The position numbers were made by a program, and so were the translations under genes. Below, in pieces: positions 17,019 to 26,404 of a stretch of 64,000 bases of DNA; positions within the stretch are counted from its first letter, which is position 1, and the number at the start of each line of letters is the position of its first letter. The notes beneath the pieces were generated by a model. The model did not search any database and had not been told where the DNA came from. It worked only from the letters and a program-made list of their open reading frames with translations. Origin of the DNA: Desulfobulbus elongatus DSM 2908 (GTDB lineage: Bacteria; Desulfobacterota; Desulfobulbia; Desulfobulbales; Desulfobulbaceae); contig NZ_JHZB01000005.1 of NCBI RefSeq assembly GCF_000621145.1, positions 120,086-184,085 of the forward strand, read 5' to 3'.

Positions 17019-17965
17019 CGCGCCGGCGGACACCGGTTTTCCAGGCCGGTCAAGCGCAGGACCATGCCGGGCAGCAACCTGTTGGGGGTGGCGATCCGGT
17101 CCCGGTTGAGCTGGTAGAGCTGCTGCCAGGCCAATTCATTGCACAACTCGCGCTCGGCGATCAGGCTGAGGGAGTCGCCGGGGCGCACGGTATAGAGAGT
17201 GGCGGGCTGTTCCCCGGTGGGCGTGGCCGCGGGCGGATGGGGCTGTTGTTGTCCGTCTTCCTGCGGCGGGGACTCCTGCGGCGGCAATGATTCCCGCGCA
17301 GGCGCTTCCGTTGGCTCGGGTGGGAGAGGGGTTGGTTGCGCCGCCTCCGGGTCGGCGGCGAACGGCCGGATCTCGACCGCGACCGGCTGCGGGGGGATCG
17401 GCTCGTCCTGGGGCGCGGGTGTCGTCGGTGGCGGTGCGGCTGCAGAGGGGACGGACTGCGGCACGATCGCCGGGACCGTCGCCGTCGCCACGCCCTTTTC
17501 CGGAAGCGGCGGCCGGAACGCCACTGGAACCAGCAGCAGGGCCGCGACCGCCAATCCTGCCCCCAGGCCGGCCCAGGGCAGCAGGCGGGTACGTTTGCTG
17601 GCGCCGTCTTCCCCGGCGGGCTGCGATTGCCGGAGCCGCTTGCCCCTCCGCTGCACCGCGCGGGTGAGCAGCAGGGCCTCGTCCATGCGTTTGATCTGCT
17701 CCCGGATGCCGGGAAAATCGGCGGCACAGAGCAACACCGCTTCGTACAGCGCCTTGGCTTCCCCGCTCTTCCCTTCGCGCTCCATTGTTTCCGCCCGGGT
17801 CGCCAGCGCTGCCGCCCGGGTCAGCCGTTGCTCGATTTCGGCGACACTGCCGCGCAGTTCTTCGCTGTCATCGGTAGGCCCCGCCGCCGTGAGCAGGGCC
17901 TGCGCCTCCACGACCCGGCCGGCCGCGAGCAGGTTCCGGATGGCTGTGACGGTCATGTGTTCCAC
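17015..17965 (-). CDS. single-pass membrane protein with C-terminal LysM domain
   Basis: A 316-residue protein. Residues ~1-85 are helical and TPR-like (AIRNLLAAGRVVEAQALL, GKSGEAKALYEAVLLCA); a basic stretch (RRGKRLRQSQ) precedes one transmembrane helix (LPWAGLGAGLAVAALLLVPVAF, ~130-150). Then comes a long Pro/Ala/Glu-rich linker (~150-260) and a terminal LysM domain (YTVRPGDSLSLIAERELCNELAWQQLYQLN...). The likely topology is N-terminus in the cytoplasm and LysM in the periplasm touching peptidoglycan. The GTG start at 17965 has GGAG seven bases upstream; ATG at 17956 is an alternative. It is monocistronic, convergent with rluA. Function unknown. Confidence 0.8.
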   Translation of the reverse strand: MEHMTVTAIRNLLAAGRVVEAQALLTAAGPTDDSEELRGSVAEIEQRLTRAAALATRAETMEREGKSGEAKALYEAVLLCAADFPGIREQIKRMDEALLLTRAVQRRGKRLRQSQPAGEDGASKRTRLLPWAGLGAGLAVAALLLVPVAFRPPLPEKGVATATVPAIVPQSVPSAAAPPPTTPAPQDEPIPPQPVAVEIRPFAADPEAAQPTPLPPEPTEAPARESLPPQESPPQEDGQQQPHPPAATPTGEQPATLYTVRPGDSLSLIAERELCNELAWQQLYQLNRDRIATPNRLLPGMVLRLTGLENRCPPAR

Positions 17966-18050
17966 TGGAGAACTCCGTGCAAGAAGGGGGATGCAAGGAG
18001 CGTAACGGCCTTCCGATCCTCTTGTCAAGACGGGGGACCGGCCGGGGGAC

Positions 18051-18081
18051 AAAAAAAAGGGGGCGCCCGCAAGAGCGCCCC
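18051..18081 (-). terminator. rho-independent terminator of mdh
   Basis: On the minus strand a 7-bp GC stem (GGGGCGC 18060-18066 with GCGCCCC 18075-18081, 8-base loop) leads into eight T (complement of A at 18051-18058). It lies about 30 bases past the mdh stop. Confidence 0.85.
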
Positions 18082-18111
18082 TCAAGTCATCGTCGTCAGC
18101 CGACGAGTCGA

Positions 18112-19095
18112 TTATTTCTTGATATGATCGGTGACCGCGGCTCTTTCGCTCTGCAGCTCGGCTTCGGTCTTCTTGATCATTTCGCGGCTGAAGTCACTGA
18201 TTTCCAGACCGGGAACGATCTTCCAGTCGCCGTTTTCGCAAACGATCGGGAAGGCGAAGATCAGGTCCTCGTCCACGCCGTAGGGGTTGCCCTTGCTGTA
18301 AACGCCCATGCTGACCCACTGGCCGTTGCTGCCCAGGGCCCAGTTTCTCATGTGATCGACGGCGGCGGAAGCGGCGGAAGCGGCGGAGGAAGCGCCGCGG
18401 GCCTTGATGATGGCGGCGCCGCGCTGCTGCACGGTCGGAATGAACTCGTTCTTGTTCCACTCGTCGTTGACCAGGGATTTCACGGCCTTGCCGTCAGCGG
18501 TGGCATAGCTGATGTCCGGATACTGGGTGGAGGAGTGGTTACCCCAGACAATGACCTTCTCAACCTTGGTGGAATGGGTGCCGGTCTTCTCGGCGATCTG
18601 CGACATGGCCCGGTTGTGGTCCAGGCGCATCATGGCGGTCACGTTGCGCGGATTGAGTTTCGGAGCGTTCTTCATGCAGATCAGAGCGTTGGTGTTGGCC
18701 GGATTGCCGACGACCAGGATTCTGACATCGGGCTTGGCGTTGTCGCTCAGGGCCTTGCCCTGGACGGTGAAGATGGCGCCGTTGGCATTGAGCAGATCGG
18801 AACGCTCCATGCCCGGACCGCGGGGACGGGAACCGACCAGCAGGGCGAAATCGACATCCTTGAAGGCGACATTGGGATCGTCGGTGGCGATGACGCCGGC
18901 GACCAACGGGAAGGCGCAGTCATTGAGCTCCATGAGCACGCCCTGGAGAGCGCCCATGGCCGGCGGGATCTCCAGAAGCTGGAGGATGACGGGCTGGTCC
19001 GGGCCGAGCATGCTGCCGCTGGCGATACGGAAAATGAGGGAATAGCTGATCTGGCCGGCAGCTCCGGTTACTGCTACACGTACGGGTGCTTTCAT
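18112..19095 (-). CDS. mdh: malate dehydrogenase (cytosolic/Thermus-type)
   Basis: NAD-dependent malate-oxaloacetate enzyme, 327 residues, the usual length of the cytosolic/Thermus-like class. The Rossmann motif is [14 protein letters not shown] at the N-terminus. The mobile loop carries the substrate Args ([16 protein letters not shown]); [15 protein letters not shown] and [14 protein letters not shown] are class signatures; the catalytic His is in [21 protein letters not shown] precedes the ATG. It stands alone with its own terminator and a ~270-base leader. In a sulfate reducer it would serve the methylmalonyl-CoA/propionate or TCA routes (inference). Confidence 0.95.
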   Translation of the reverse strand: MKAPVRVAVTGAAGQISYSLIFRIASGSMLGPDQPVILQLLEIPPAMGALQGVLMELNDCAFPLVAGVIATDDPNVAFKDVDFALLVGSRPRGPGMERSDLLNANGAIFTVQGKALSDNAKPDVRILVVGNPANTNALICMKNAPKLNPRNVTAMMRLDHNRAMSQIAEKTGTHSTKVEKVIVWGNHSSTQYPDISYATADGKAVKSLVNDEWNKNEFIPTVQQRGAAIIKARGASSAASAASAAVDHMRNWALGSNGQWVSMGVYSKGNPYGVDEDLIFAFPIVCENGDWKIVPGLEISDFSREMIKKTEAELQSERAAVTDHIKK

Positions 19096-19377
19096 TTGTT
19101 TCTCCTTGTGGTTGAATCGAACAATTAGTAGACCAAAACAATTGATAATCTACCGTGGCGTTACTCTTCGCTTCCTGGGTTCAGGATATCGATCAAGAAG
19201 TGGCACATCGGGTGAAGCAAGGTCTGACGCTGGACATGGAGAACAGGAACATGCTGGAAGTGGTCCGAAAAGACCGAACGGGAAGCGGGCGGCCCCGCTT
19301 CCGGGAGACGAAAGAACTGTGCAGAATTCTTGAACGCTCCGGCCAAAGAGACAAATCCCCTCTCAAATCCGCCGATA

Positions 19378-19406
19378 TTGATACAAGTCAACGGATAAAA
19401 AGTCAA
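19378..19406 (-). promoter_or_regulatory. predicted mdh promoter with a long leader
   Basis: Within the 355-base gap 19096-19450 the best minus-strand promoter is TTGACT (19406-19401), 17 bases, TATCAA (19383-19378). It would give a leader of about 270 bases before mdh. The rest of the gap has no frame with family resemblance or a good start; I see nothing else in it. Confidence 0.4.
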
Positions 19407-19450
19407 GCGCTCTTTGCGGCGGGAGGCGCCCGGTGCGCCCACTGTATTTT

Positions 19451-19978
19451 TCAGGAACTACGAGGGTAACGGTCGGCGATCACCAGCATCAGGGTTTCGT
19501 AGGTGAACCCCCAGATGAACCCTTCCGTCGCCGGGATGCAGGGGTATAAAATGCCGGGGCGGCGCGGACTCATCGGCCGCTCGATAACGTTGTCCGCATC
19601 GCCGACATAGTCGAGATCCAGCCATTCGTGGCAACTGATCTCCGCCTTCTGCAGCCGGATGGCCGGCTCTTCGGGCAGCTCGAACAGGTAGGGGGTCACC
19701 GGTACCGGCTGGTTGAGATAATTGCCGGCCTGGCGCACCGGGTACTGCTTGACCAGGTAGCGGGTGGAGAGCAGGATGCCGCATTCCTCGTAGGTTTCGC
19801 GGATGCAGGTGTCCAGCAGGGAACAATCGTCGTCGTTGCGCCGCCCGCCGGGGAAGGCGTAGTGGCCCGACCAGGGATCGTCCGGATTGGCTTTGCGCTT
19901 GAGCACCAGGACTTCGGGGGTCGGACGACGGGAGATGATGGTGGCCACGGCCGCTTCGGTTTGGCATGCAGAGTTCAT
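19451..19978 (-). CDS. Nudix hydrolase, CoA-pyrophosphatase (YeaB/NudL)-like
   Basis: A 175-residue Nudix enzyme expected to cleave a nucleoside-diphosphate-X substrate. Before the Nudix box it has LKRKANPDDPWSGHYAFPGG, matching the extra motif that marks the CoA pyrophosphatase subgroup (...R....GHxxFPGG). The box itself reads GGRRNDDDCSLLDTCIRE and ends TYEECGIL: the metal-binding RE..EE.G core is intact. The start ATG (19978) has AGAGGA six bases upstream. It is divergent from the radical SAM gene. CoA as substrate is an inference from the motif. Confidence 0.82.
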   Translation of the reverse strand: MNSACQTEAAVATIISRRPTPEVLVLKRKANPDDPWSGHYAFPGGRRNDDDCSLLDTCIRETYEECGILLSTRYLVKQYPVRQAGNYLNQPVPVTPYLFELPEEPAIRLQKAEISCHEWLDLDYVGDADNVIERPMSPRRPGILYPCIPATEGFIWGFTYETLMLVIADRYPRSS

Positions 19979-20173
19979 AATGTTCCTCTATAGCAAATTA
20001 TTTTCCACCCCGCCAGCAGCCGATTGCATGGAGAGGCGGCCCTTTTTTTGTATGTGCGTGCGATTGACGCAGGAGATGCGCGCCGGGCGTGAAGGAGCCG
20101 AAGTGCCGGTGCGGTTTATGCGGATATGGCGGCGGTGGCCGGGACAAAAACAACCATAACGGGAGAAGCGGGC

Positions 20174-21319
20174 ATGACCACGACCGGGGAACCGTATCTG
20201 GGGGTTGAACAGGGGCCGATCCGGCCGCCCAGCGAGAGTGACAGCCTGTTCATCCGGGTGACCCGCAACTGCCCCTGGAACCGCTGCACCTTCTGCGGTC
20301 TGTACAAGGGCGAGCGGTTCAGTCAGCGGCCGGTGCACCATGTTCTGCGCGACATCGACGCGATCCGCCGTTGGATGGATGTTCTGCGCCGGCACGGGAC
20401 GGGCGGCGAAGCCGGTGGACCCGTTCCCGGTCCGAACCCGGCGGCAAACGACTGGCCGGCCCTGCACGCGGCCCGCACCTGGCTGGCAGCCGGCGCCCGG
20501 TCCGTCTTTCTCCAGGACTCGAACAGCCTGATCGTCAAGCCGGACCACCTGATCGCCATCCTCACCCATCTCAGGGCATCCTTTCCCACCATCGAGCGAA
20601 TCACCTCCTACGCCCGTTCCCGGACCATCGCCCGCATCGACGAGGCCGATCTGGTCCGTATCGCCGCCGCCGGCCTCAACCGCGTCCATATTGGCCTCGA
20701 ATCGGGATGCGATGCCGTGCTGGCCAGGGTGGCCAAGGGCGCGGATCAGGCCACCCATGTGGCGGCGGGCCGCAAGGTGAAAGCGGCCGGAATCGAGCTT
20801 TCCGAATATTTCATGCCCGGCCTCGGCGGGCGCGCCCTATCGCGGCAGCACGCCCTGGACAGCGCCGAGGCCCTCAACCGCATCGACCCGGACTTCATCC
20901 GCCTGCGCACCCTGGCGTTGCCCGCCGGCCTGCCCCTGGCCCGCGAGCAGGCCGAGGGCAGCTTCGATCCGCTCGGCGACCTGGAGATCGCCGAGGAACT
21001 GCTCCTCTTCCTGCAGGCGCTTGCCGGCATCACCAGCCGGATCACAAGCGACCATATCCTCAATCTTTTCGAGGAAATCGACGGCGTCCTGCCCGACGAC
21101 CGCGACCGGATGACGGCCGTGATTCACCGGTTTCTGGCCATGGCCCCGGAAGAGCAGGTGCTCTACCGGATCGGACGGCGGACCGGACTGTTCCGGCGGC
21201 TCGACGACTGCCGCGATCCGCTGTTGCGGCGGCAGGCCCAGGGGCATGTCGAGCGGTGGTCGGCTACCCCTGCGAATGTCGATGCGATCTGCGCCGAGCT
21301 GAGCAAACGGTTCATCTGA
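20174..21319 (+). CDS. radical SAM protein with CX4CX2C cluster motif
   Basis: A 381-residue radical SAM enzyme of unknown reaction. The cluster cysteines are C33, C38 and C41 in NCPWNRCTFCGLYKG, a C-x4-C-x2-C spacing, not the usual C-x3-C-x2-C. Further barrel marks: RSVFLQDSNSLIVKPDHL (residues ~110-130), IGLESGCDAVLARVAKG, and SEYFMPGLGG. There is no B12-binding, SPASM or TRAM domain. The ATG at 20174 is chosen because GGGAGAAG lies just upstream; an ATG at 20126 is in frame but has none. No operon partner identifies the substrate. Confidence 0.82.
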   Translation: MTTTGEPYLGVEQGPIRPPSESDSLFIRVTRNCPWNRCTFCGLYKGERFSQRPVHHVLRDIDAIRRWMDVLRRHGTGGEAGGPVPGPNPAANDWPALHAARTWLAAGARSVFLQDSNSLIVKPDHLIAILTHLRASFPTIERITSYARSRTIARIDEADLVRIAAAGLNRVHIGLESGCDAVLARVAKGADQATHVAAGRKVKAAGIELSEYFMPGLGGRALSRQHALDSAEALNRIDPDFIRLRTLALPAGLPLAREQAEGSFDPLGDLEIAEELLLFLQALAGITSRITSDHILNLFEEIDGVLPDDRDRMTAVIHRFLAMAPEEQVLYRIGRRTGLFRRLDDCRDPLLRRQAQGHVERWSATPANVDAICAELSKRFI

Positions 21320-21468
21320 GCCGAGGGGCCCGGTCCGCCCTCCCTGACCTCGGGTTTCCGTTGCCGTCCGTCCCCGCCGGAACAGGGCGGCCGACATGCG
21401 CCGGGCGCAGGCCGAAAAAGACATCTTTCGCCTTGAGTCGAAGGGGGCGGGCGCATAGAATTGATTGA

Positions 21469-24400
21469 ATGTTGATCAAGCGATTTTTCCATCTCGTTTG
21501 CCGGTGTGCGCGCCGGCCCGCGGCGTTCGGCCTGGTCCTGCTTATGCCGGTGTTCCTGTCGTTGGCGGTCGGAGCGGCTTCGGCCCGCGCCGCCGTTTCC
21601 CCGGCCTCCGACTCCCTGGATGCCGTCCGCGTGCAGTTCAAATGGCGGCATCAGTTTCAGTTCGCCGGCTATTATGCCGCCCTGGAAAAGGGGTATTTCC
21701 GCGATGCCGGCCTGCGGGTCGAACTCCTGGCGGGCAGTCCCGATCTCAATGTCTCCCGGAAGCTGCTCGCCGGACAAGCCGAATTCGCGGTGATGTCGCC
21801 GGCCGTGCTGCTGGAGCGCCAGCAAGGGCGCCCCCTGGTGGTGCTGGCCGCCATTTTCCAGCATTCGGCCAACGTGATCCTGACAGACAAAACGAGCGGA
21901 ATACGGACTCCCAGGGACCTGGTGGGCAGGCGGGTGATGCTCACCGGCGACAGCGATCCGGAGCACCTGGCCATGCTGGCCAACGAAGGGATTGCGCTGC
22001 AATCGCTGCATGTGCTCCCCCACACCTGGAAGGTGGACGGTCTCGTCGACGGCACCGTGGATGCGCAAACCGGGTACCTGACCAACGAGCCCTTTCTGCT
22101 GCGCCAGCTCGGCGGCGATCCGGTGGTGATCAAACCGGCCCAATACGGCATCGATTTCTACGGCGACTGCCTGGTCGCCACCGAGCAGGAGGTCCGGAAG
22201 CATCCGAAGAGGGTCGAGGCGTTCCGCCGGGCGGTCCAGCGCGGCTGGCTGTACGCCATGAACAACCCCGAGGAGATCGCCCGGTTGATCCTGAACCGGT
22301 ACTCGAACGAGAAGTCCCTGGAATACCTGCTGTTCGAGGCGGAGGCCATGCGGGAGCTGATCCGTCCGGACCTGGTCGAGATCGGCTACATGAGCGTCGA
22401 ACGCTGGCGGGCCATCGCCGACACTTATGTCCGCCTCGGCCTCATGCCGGCCGATTACAACCTCAAGGGCATGCTGTACAGCGAACTCCGGGAAGAGATG
22501 GACGCCGGCAAGTACGGCCTGCTGGTTCTGGCCGCCGTGGTGCTCGGCGGCATTCTCCTGCTGGGATGCGGGGCCGGCGTCATTCTGCTGCTGTTCAACA
22601 ACCGGCTGAGCCGCGAGGTCGAGAAACGAACGGAGGCTCTGGCCGCCAGCGAGCAGAATTTCCGTGCGTTCTTCGAAATGGCCAGTGTCGGCGTCGCCCA
22701 GGTGGACGCCTTGAGCGGCCGGTTTCGCCAGGTCAACAAGAAGTATTGCGACATCGTCGGCTACACGGAAGCGGAGATGCAGAGCCGGACCTTCCGGGAC
22801 ATCACCCATCCCGAGGACCTCGAATTCGACCGCCAGTTGCGGCGCGATCTGGTGCACGGCGCGATCCCCGAGTTCACGGTGGAAAAGCGCTATCTGCACA
22901 AGAGCGGCCGGGCCGTCTGGGTGCTGGTCACCGCTTCGCCCATGTGGCGGCCCGGCGAACGGCCCGATTGCTGTCTGGCGGTGGCCCGCGACATCACCAA
23001 GAGAAAACAGGCCGAGGAGGAACTGGTTTTTGCCGCCAAGGTGTTCGAGCATTCAATCGAGGGGATCGTGGTCACCGACAAGGACGGCACGATCCTGCAG
23101 GTCAACTCGGCCTTCACCCAGATCACCGGCTACACCGCCGAGGAGGCTGTCGGCCGCAACCCGAGGGTGCTCAAGTCGGACCGCCACGATGCATCCTTCT
23201 ACCAGATGATGTGGGAACGGCTGAACCGTGACGGACAGTGGAGCGGCGAGATCTGGAACCGGCGGAAAGGCGGCGAAATCTATCCGGAATGGCAGACCAT
23301 CAACGCGGTGCGCAACCCCTACGGCCAGATCACCAACTACGTCTCCATCTTCCACGACATCTCCGAGTTGAAGCGGCAGCAGGAAGCCCTCGAACATCAG
23401 GCCCAGCACGACGCCCTCACCGGCCTGCCCAACCGGGTGCTGTTCAACGACCGCCTGCAGATGGCCCTGGCCCGGATGCGGCGCAAGTCGACCAGGCTGG
23501 CCCTGCTGTTCCTCGATCTCGACCGTTTCAAGAACATCAACGACGGCTTCGGCCATACCGTCGGCGACAATCTGCTGGTGACCATGTCCCAACGGTTGCA
23601 GGAACAATTGCGGATCGGCGACACCCTGGCCCGCCAGGGCGGCGACGAATTCCTCGTCCTTTTGCCGGAGATCGGGTCCGTCGAGGATGCCGGCCTGATC
23701 GCCGCGCGGTTGCTGGAATGTCTGCGGGTCCCCTATCGCCACGGGGAAATCGAATATTTCGTCACGGCCAGCATCGGCGTGACCATCGCTCCGGATGACG
23801 GCACCGACGCCGGCGACCTGATCAAGAATGCCGACATGGCCATGTATCGGGCCAAAAATCTGGGGCGCGACTCGTATCAGTTTTTCACGCCGGAGCTGGA
23901 CGCCCAGGCCCACCGCCGGCTCTTTCTGGAATCGAAGCTGCGCAAGGGCATCGAATTGGAAGAGTTCGAGCTGCACTATCAGCCCCAGGTGAGCAGCGCC
24001 ACCGGGGCGGTCGTCGGCGCCGAGGCCCTGGTGCGCTGGCGGCATGACGGGCAACTGATCGCGCCGGCGGAATTCATTCCCCTGGCCGAGGAATCGGGCC
24101 TGATCCTGCCCCTGGGGGACTGGGTGCTGCGCACGGCGGCCCGACACGCGAAGGGCTGGCAGGATGCGGGCTACAACCTGAACGTGTCGGTGAATGTCTC
24201 GCCTCGCCAGTTCGCCAGCCGGACCCTGCCTTCTGTCTTGCGGGATGTGCTGGCGGATACCGGGCTGCGGACCGGGAGCGTCTATTTCGAACTCACCGAA
24301 TCGATCCTGATGGACGATATCGTCCGGGCCCAGCGTCTTTTGGAGGAACTGCGTCCCATGGGAGGGAAATTCTACCTGGATGATTTCGGCACCGGGTATT

Positions 24401-24696
24401 CCTCCCTGTCCTACCTCAAGCGCCTGCCGCTGGACGGGCTGAAAATCGACCGTTCCTTCATCCGCGATCTCGGCGAGGATGCCGACAGCAGGGCCATTGC
24501 CGCGGCCATCGTCTCGCTGGCGGAAACCCTGAACCTCGCCGTGGTGGCCGAGGGCGTGGAAACGGAAGCGCAACTGGCCATCCTCCGCACCATGAGCAGT
24601 GCCATGATCATTCAGGGCTACCTTGCCAGTCCGCCGGTTCCGGTCGATCGCTTCACCGCCTTGCTTGCGCGGGGCGAAGGATTGCTGTCACCCTGA
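21469..24696 (+). CDS. membrane-bound c-di-GMP enzyme: NMT1/THI5-like sensor, two PAS, GGDEF and EAL domains
   Basis: A 1,075-residue signalling protein. A signal-anchor (residues ~15-42) is followed by a periplasmic NMT1/THI5-like solute-binding domain (~52-345: VQFKWRHQFQFAGYYAALEKGYF, a pattern seen for pyrimidine/thiamine-precursor binding proteins), a second membrane helix (~347-375), two PAS domains (~395-510 and ~520-640), a GGDEF domain with intact RQGGDEF (~722-728), and an EAL domain with GAEALVRW (~851), DDFGTGYSS and the late EGVE. Both catalytic signatures look intact, so it may make and degrade c-di-GMP in response to a periplasmic ligand. The ligand is unknown. It is not clearly in an operon; a lipoprotein gene follows after 79 bases. 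Confidence 0.92.
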   Translation: MLIKRFFHLVCRCARRPAAFGLVLLMPVFLSLAVGAASARAAVSPASDSLDAVRVQFKWRHQFQFAGYYAALEKGYFRDAGLRVELLAGSPDLNVSRKLLAGQAEFAVMSPAVLLERQQGRPLVVLAAIFQHSANVILTDKTSGIRTPRDLVGRRVMLTGDSDPEHLAMLANEGIALQSLHVLPHTWKVDGLVDGTVDAQTGYLTNEPFLLRQLGGDPVVIKPAQYGIDFYGDCLVATEQEVRKHPKRVEAFRRAVQRGWLYAMNNPEEIARLILNRYSNEKSLEYLLFEAEAMRELIRPDLVEIGYMSVERWRAIADTYVRLGLMPADYNLKGMLYSELREEMDAGKYGLLVLAAVVLGGILLLGCGAGVILLLFNNRLSREVEKRTEALAASEQNFRAFFEMASVGVAQVDALSGRFRQVNKKYCDIVGYTEAEMQSRTFRDITHPEDLEFDRQLRRDLVHGAIPEFTVEKRYLHKSGRAVWVLVTASPMWRPGERPDCCLAVARDITKRKQAEEELVFAAKVFEHSIEGIVVTDKDGTILQVNSAFTQITGYTAEEAVGRNPRVLKSDRHDASFYQMMWERLNRDGQWSGEIWNRRKGGEIYPEWQTINAVRNPYGQITNYVSIFHDISELKRQQEALEHQAQHDALTGLPNRVLFNDRLQMALARMRRKSTRLALLFLDLDRFKNINDGFGHTVGDNLLVTMSQRLQEQLRIGDTLARQGGDEFLVLLPEIGSVEDAGLIAARLLECLRVPYRHGEIEYFVTASIGVTIAPDDGTDAGDLIKNADMAMYRAKNLGRDSYQFFTPELDAQAHRRLFLESKLRKGIELEEFELHYQPQVSSATGAVVGAEALVRWRHDGQLIAPAEFIPLAEESGLILPLGDWVLRTAARHAKGWQDAGYNLNVSVNVSPRQFASRTLPSVLRDVLADTGLRTGSVYFELTESILMDDIVRAQRLLEELRPMGGKFYLDDFGTGYSSLSYLKRLPLDGLKIDRSFIRDLGEDADSRAIAAAIVSLAETLNLAVVAEGVETEAQLAILRTMSSAMIIQGYLASPPVPVDRFTALLARGEGLLSP

Positions 24697-24775
24697 GGTT
24701 GTGCCGGGTCGGAAAGAGGCGGGCGGTCGATTCGACGCGGATCGTGAAAAGAGGAAAGAATCCGGGGAGGAAATT

Positions 24776-25807
24776 ATGGGAAAACGGCAGGGAATGGCGG
24801 CCCTGACGATGGCGCTGCTGACAGCCTGCGGGCCGGCGCCCGCCGGGCGGGATATCCATGCGGAGCGGACAGCCCATGTAACCGCCCGGATGGAGGCACA
24901 TGTCGGCGACAACGCCGTTCCCGCTCTGGTTGCCTCGGGCCTGGTGGTCGCCGCCGTCGCTTCGGCCCCGGTCGCGATGGGCGAAACCGTCCCCGTAGAC
25001 TTGCCGCTGCAACTCACCGATACCGCACTGGTCGCCATCCCGCCCGGTCGGGCAGGCGACGACACCGGGGCGGCCGGGAATGCGGCCAGCGGTCAAGCGG
25101 GCACAACGATGCGCTTTTCTCCGGAGCAGGTGGTGCCTTTCGCCAAGAAGGTCGAGAAGGTCCTGGCGGGCAGAGGCGCCTTTGTCGCCCTCCTGGCCCG
25201 CAAGGGCCGGCTACAGGCCGAGATGCCGGAGGGCATGGCCTTCACCCACTCCGGCTTTGCCGTCTATTCCGAAATCACCACCGCCGCTGGCCGCAGGGTG
25301 CCGGGATATGCCGTCTACAATCTGTACCAGCAGGAAAAACATCCGGATGTCAGCGATCTGGTCACCGATTATCCGTCCAACTTCTTTGCCGGCGTGGCCG
25401 AACTGGAGGCCGGCATCATCATTCCTTCGCCGACGCTGCAGAAGCGGTTGTTGTCCACCATCGCCTCGCCCACCTATGCATCCCTGCATAACCCGCAGTA
25501 TTCGGTCATTGCGAATCCGTTCACCCTGGGCCGGCAGAATTGCACGGAATTCGTGCTCGATGTGCTCAATGCAGCCATCTACCAGACGGATGACATCGAG
25601 AAGATCAAAACGAATGAAAAGGCCTATTTTGAGGCGCAGAAGGTCAATGTCAATCCCTTGAAACTGATGCTCGGATCACTGTTCAGTGCCGAGGTTTCGC
25701 TGTCCGACCAGCCCGGGAAACCGGTCACGGCCACTTTCGAGATGATTGGCCGATACCTGGCCGCATACGACAAGGGCTCGGAAATGCTGACGGTGCTGCC
25801 GGACTGA
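24776..25807 (+). CDS. DUF2145-like lipoprotein
   Basis: A 343-residue exported protein. The leader MGKRQGMAALTMALLTAC ends in a lipobox (Cys 18). The mature part resembles DUF2145: FAKKVEKVLAGRGAFVALLARKG, FTHSGFAVYSEI, GRRVPGYAVYNLYQQ, LEAGIIIPSPTLQKRLL, and SVIANPFTLGRQNCTEFVLDVLNAA. The arrangement of His (THSGFAVY), a later Asn/Cys (QNCTEF) and conserved aromatics is reminiscent of papain/NlpC-like folds, so an amidase or peptidase activity is possible but unproven. GGGGAGGAAATT precedes the ATG, an excellent ribosome site. Confidence 0.75.
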   Translation: MGKRQGMAALTMALLTACGPAPAGRDIHAERTAHVTARMEAHVGDNAVPALVASGLVVAAVASAPVAMGETVPVDLPLQLTDTALVAIPPGRAGDDTGAAGNAASGQAGTTMRFSPEQVVPFAKKVEKVLAGRGAFVALLARKGRLQAEMPEGMAFTHSGFAVYSEITTAAGRRVPGYAVYNLYQQEKHPDVSDLVTDYPSNFFAGVAELEAGIIIPSPTLQKRLLSTIASPTYASLHNPQYSVIANPFTLGRQNCTEFVLDVLNAAIYQTDDIEKIKTNEKAYFEAQKVNVNPLKLMLGSLFSAEVSLSDQPGKPVTATFEMIGRYLAAYDKGSEMLTVLPD

Positions 25808-25839
25808 CGAAGAACGCCTGCGCCCGTCGCCTGCACCAC

Positions 25840-25877
25840 GCACGGCTCCGGCCTTTTCAAAGCGGCTGGAGCCGTGC
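25840..25877. terminator. hairpin between convergent genes, probable bidirectional terminator
   Basis: GCACGGCTCCGGCC (25840-25853) pairs with GGCTGGAGCCGTGC (25864-25877): 14 base pairs with one G-T, 10-base loop. It lies between the convergent DUF2145 and ppnP genes. There is no T tract on either side, so it may act with Rho or only protect 3' ends. Confidence 0.5.
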
Positions 25878-25937
25878 GCTCGAGCGTCCACGGGTCCTGA
25901 TTTTTGATTTCGACCTGTCCCGGAAAAACGCTTTTCG

Positions 25938-26255
25938 TCAGTCGTCGAGGTAGGAACAGCAGTAGTCGGTCAGCGTCCTGACTTTCAAGTTGAACGAGGC
26001 GTTCGCTGCCACCTCGAAGGCCTCGCCCCCCTTGACGGTTCGCCAGTCCTTTTCGCCCGGCAACAGCACCTCGAGTTCGCCGGACAGGATTTCCATCACC
26101 TCCCCCGCGCCGGTGCCGAAGGTGTATGCACCCGGCATCATGATGCCCAGGGTCTTTTTGGAGCCGTCGGCAAAGAGCACGGTTCGGCTGGTCACCTTGC
26201 CGTCGAAATAGATGTTCGCCTCGCGTACCACCGTGACATTGTTCAATTCTGACAT
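25938..26255 (-). CDS. ppnP: pyrimidine/purine nucleoside phosphorylase PpnP (YaiE)
   Basis: A 105-residue single-domain cupin that phosphorolyses diverse nucleosides. The whole length matches the YaiE/DUF1255 family: EANIYFDGKVTSRTVLFADG, KKTLGIMMPGAYTFGT, GEVMEILSGELEVLLPG and FEVAANASFNLKV. AGAGGAACAGC precedes the ATG. It is likely monocistronic. Confidence 0.93.
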   Translation of the reverse strand: MSELNNVTVVREANIYFDGKVTSRTVLFADGSKKTLGIMMPGAYTFGTGAGEVMEILSGELEVLLPGEKDWRTVKGGEAFEVAANASFNLKVRTLTDYCCSYLDD

Positions 26256-26404
26256 GCTGTTCCTCTTGTTCTCTGGTGCGTTGATCCGGGCAGGATCCCT
26301 GTCCCGGAGAATAATTGACCGGCCCCCTCGCCAACGGCCGTTTCAGGCAGGCATCGGCAGCGGTTCCGGCCGCTGAGATTTCTATCCTGCCACCGACCCC
26401 CTTC

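Noticed and set aside
18361..18400. Ala/Ser-rich repeat in mdh ([11 protein letters not shown])
   Set aside because: Normal for this malate dehydrogenase class, where the same stretch precedes the DHMRNW motif.
19155..19469. A 104-codon plus-strand frame (and a 93-codon minus-strand one) between mdh and the Nudix gene
   Set aside because: No family likeness, no good start context, and the region carries the mdh promoter.
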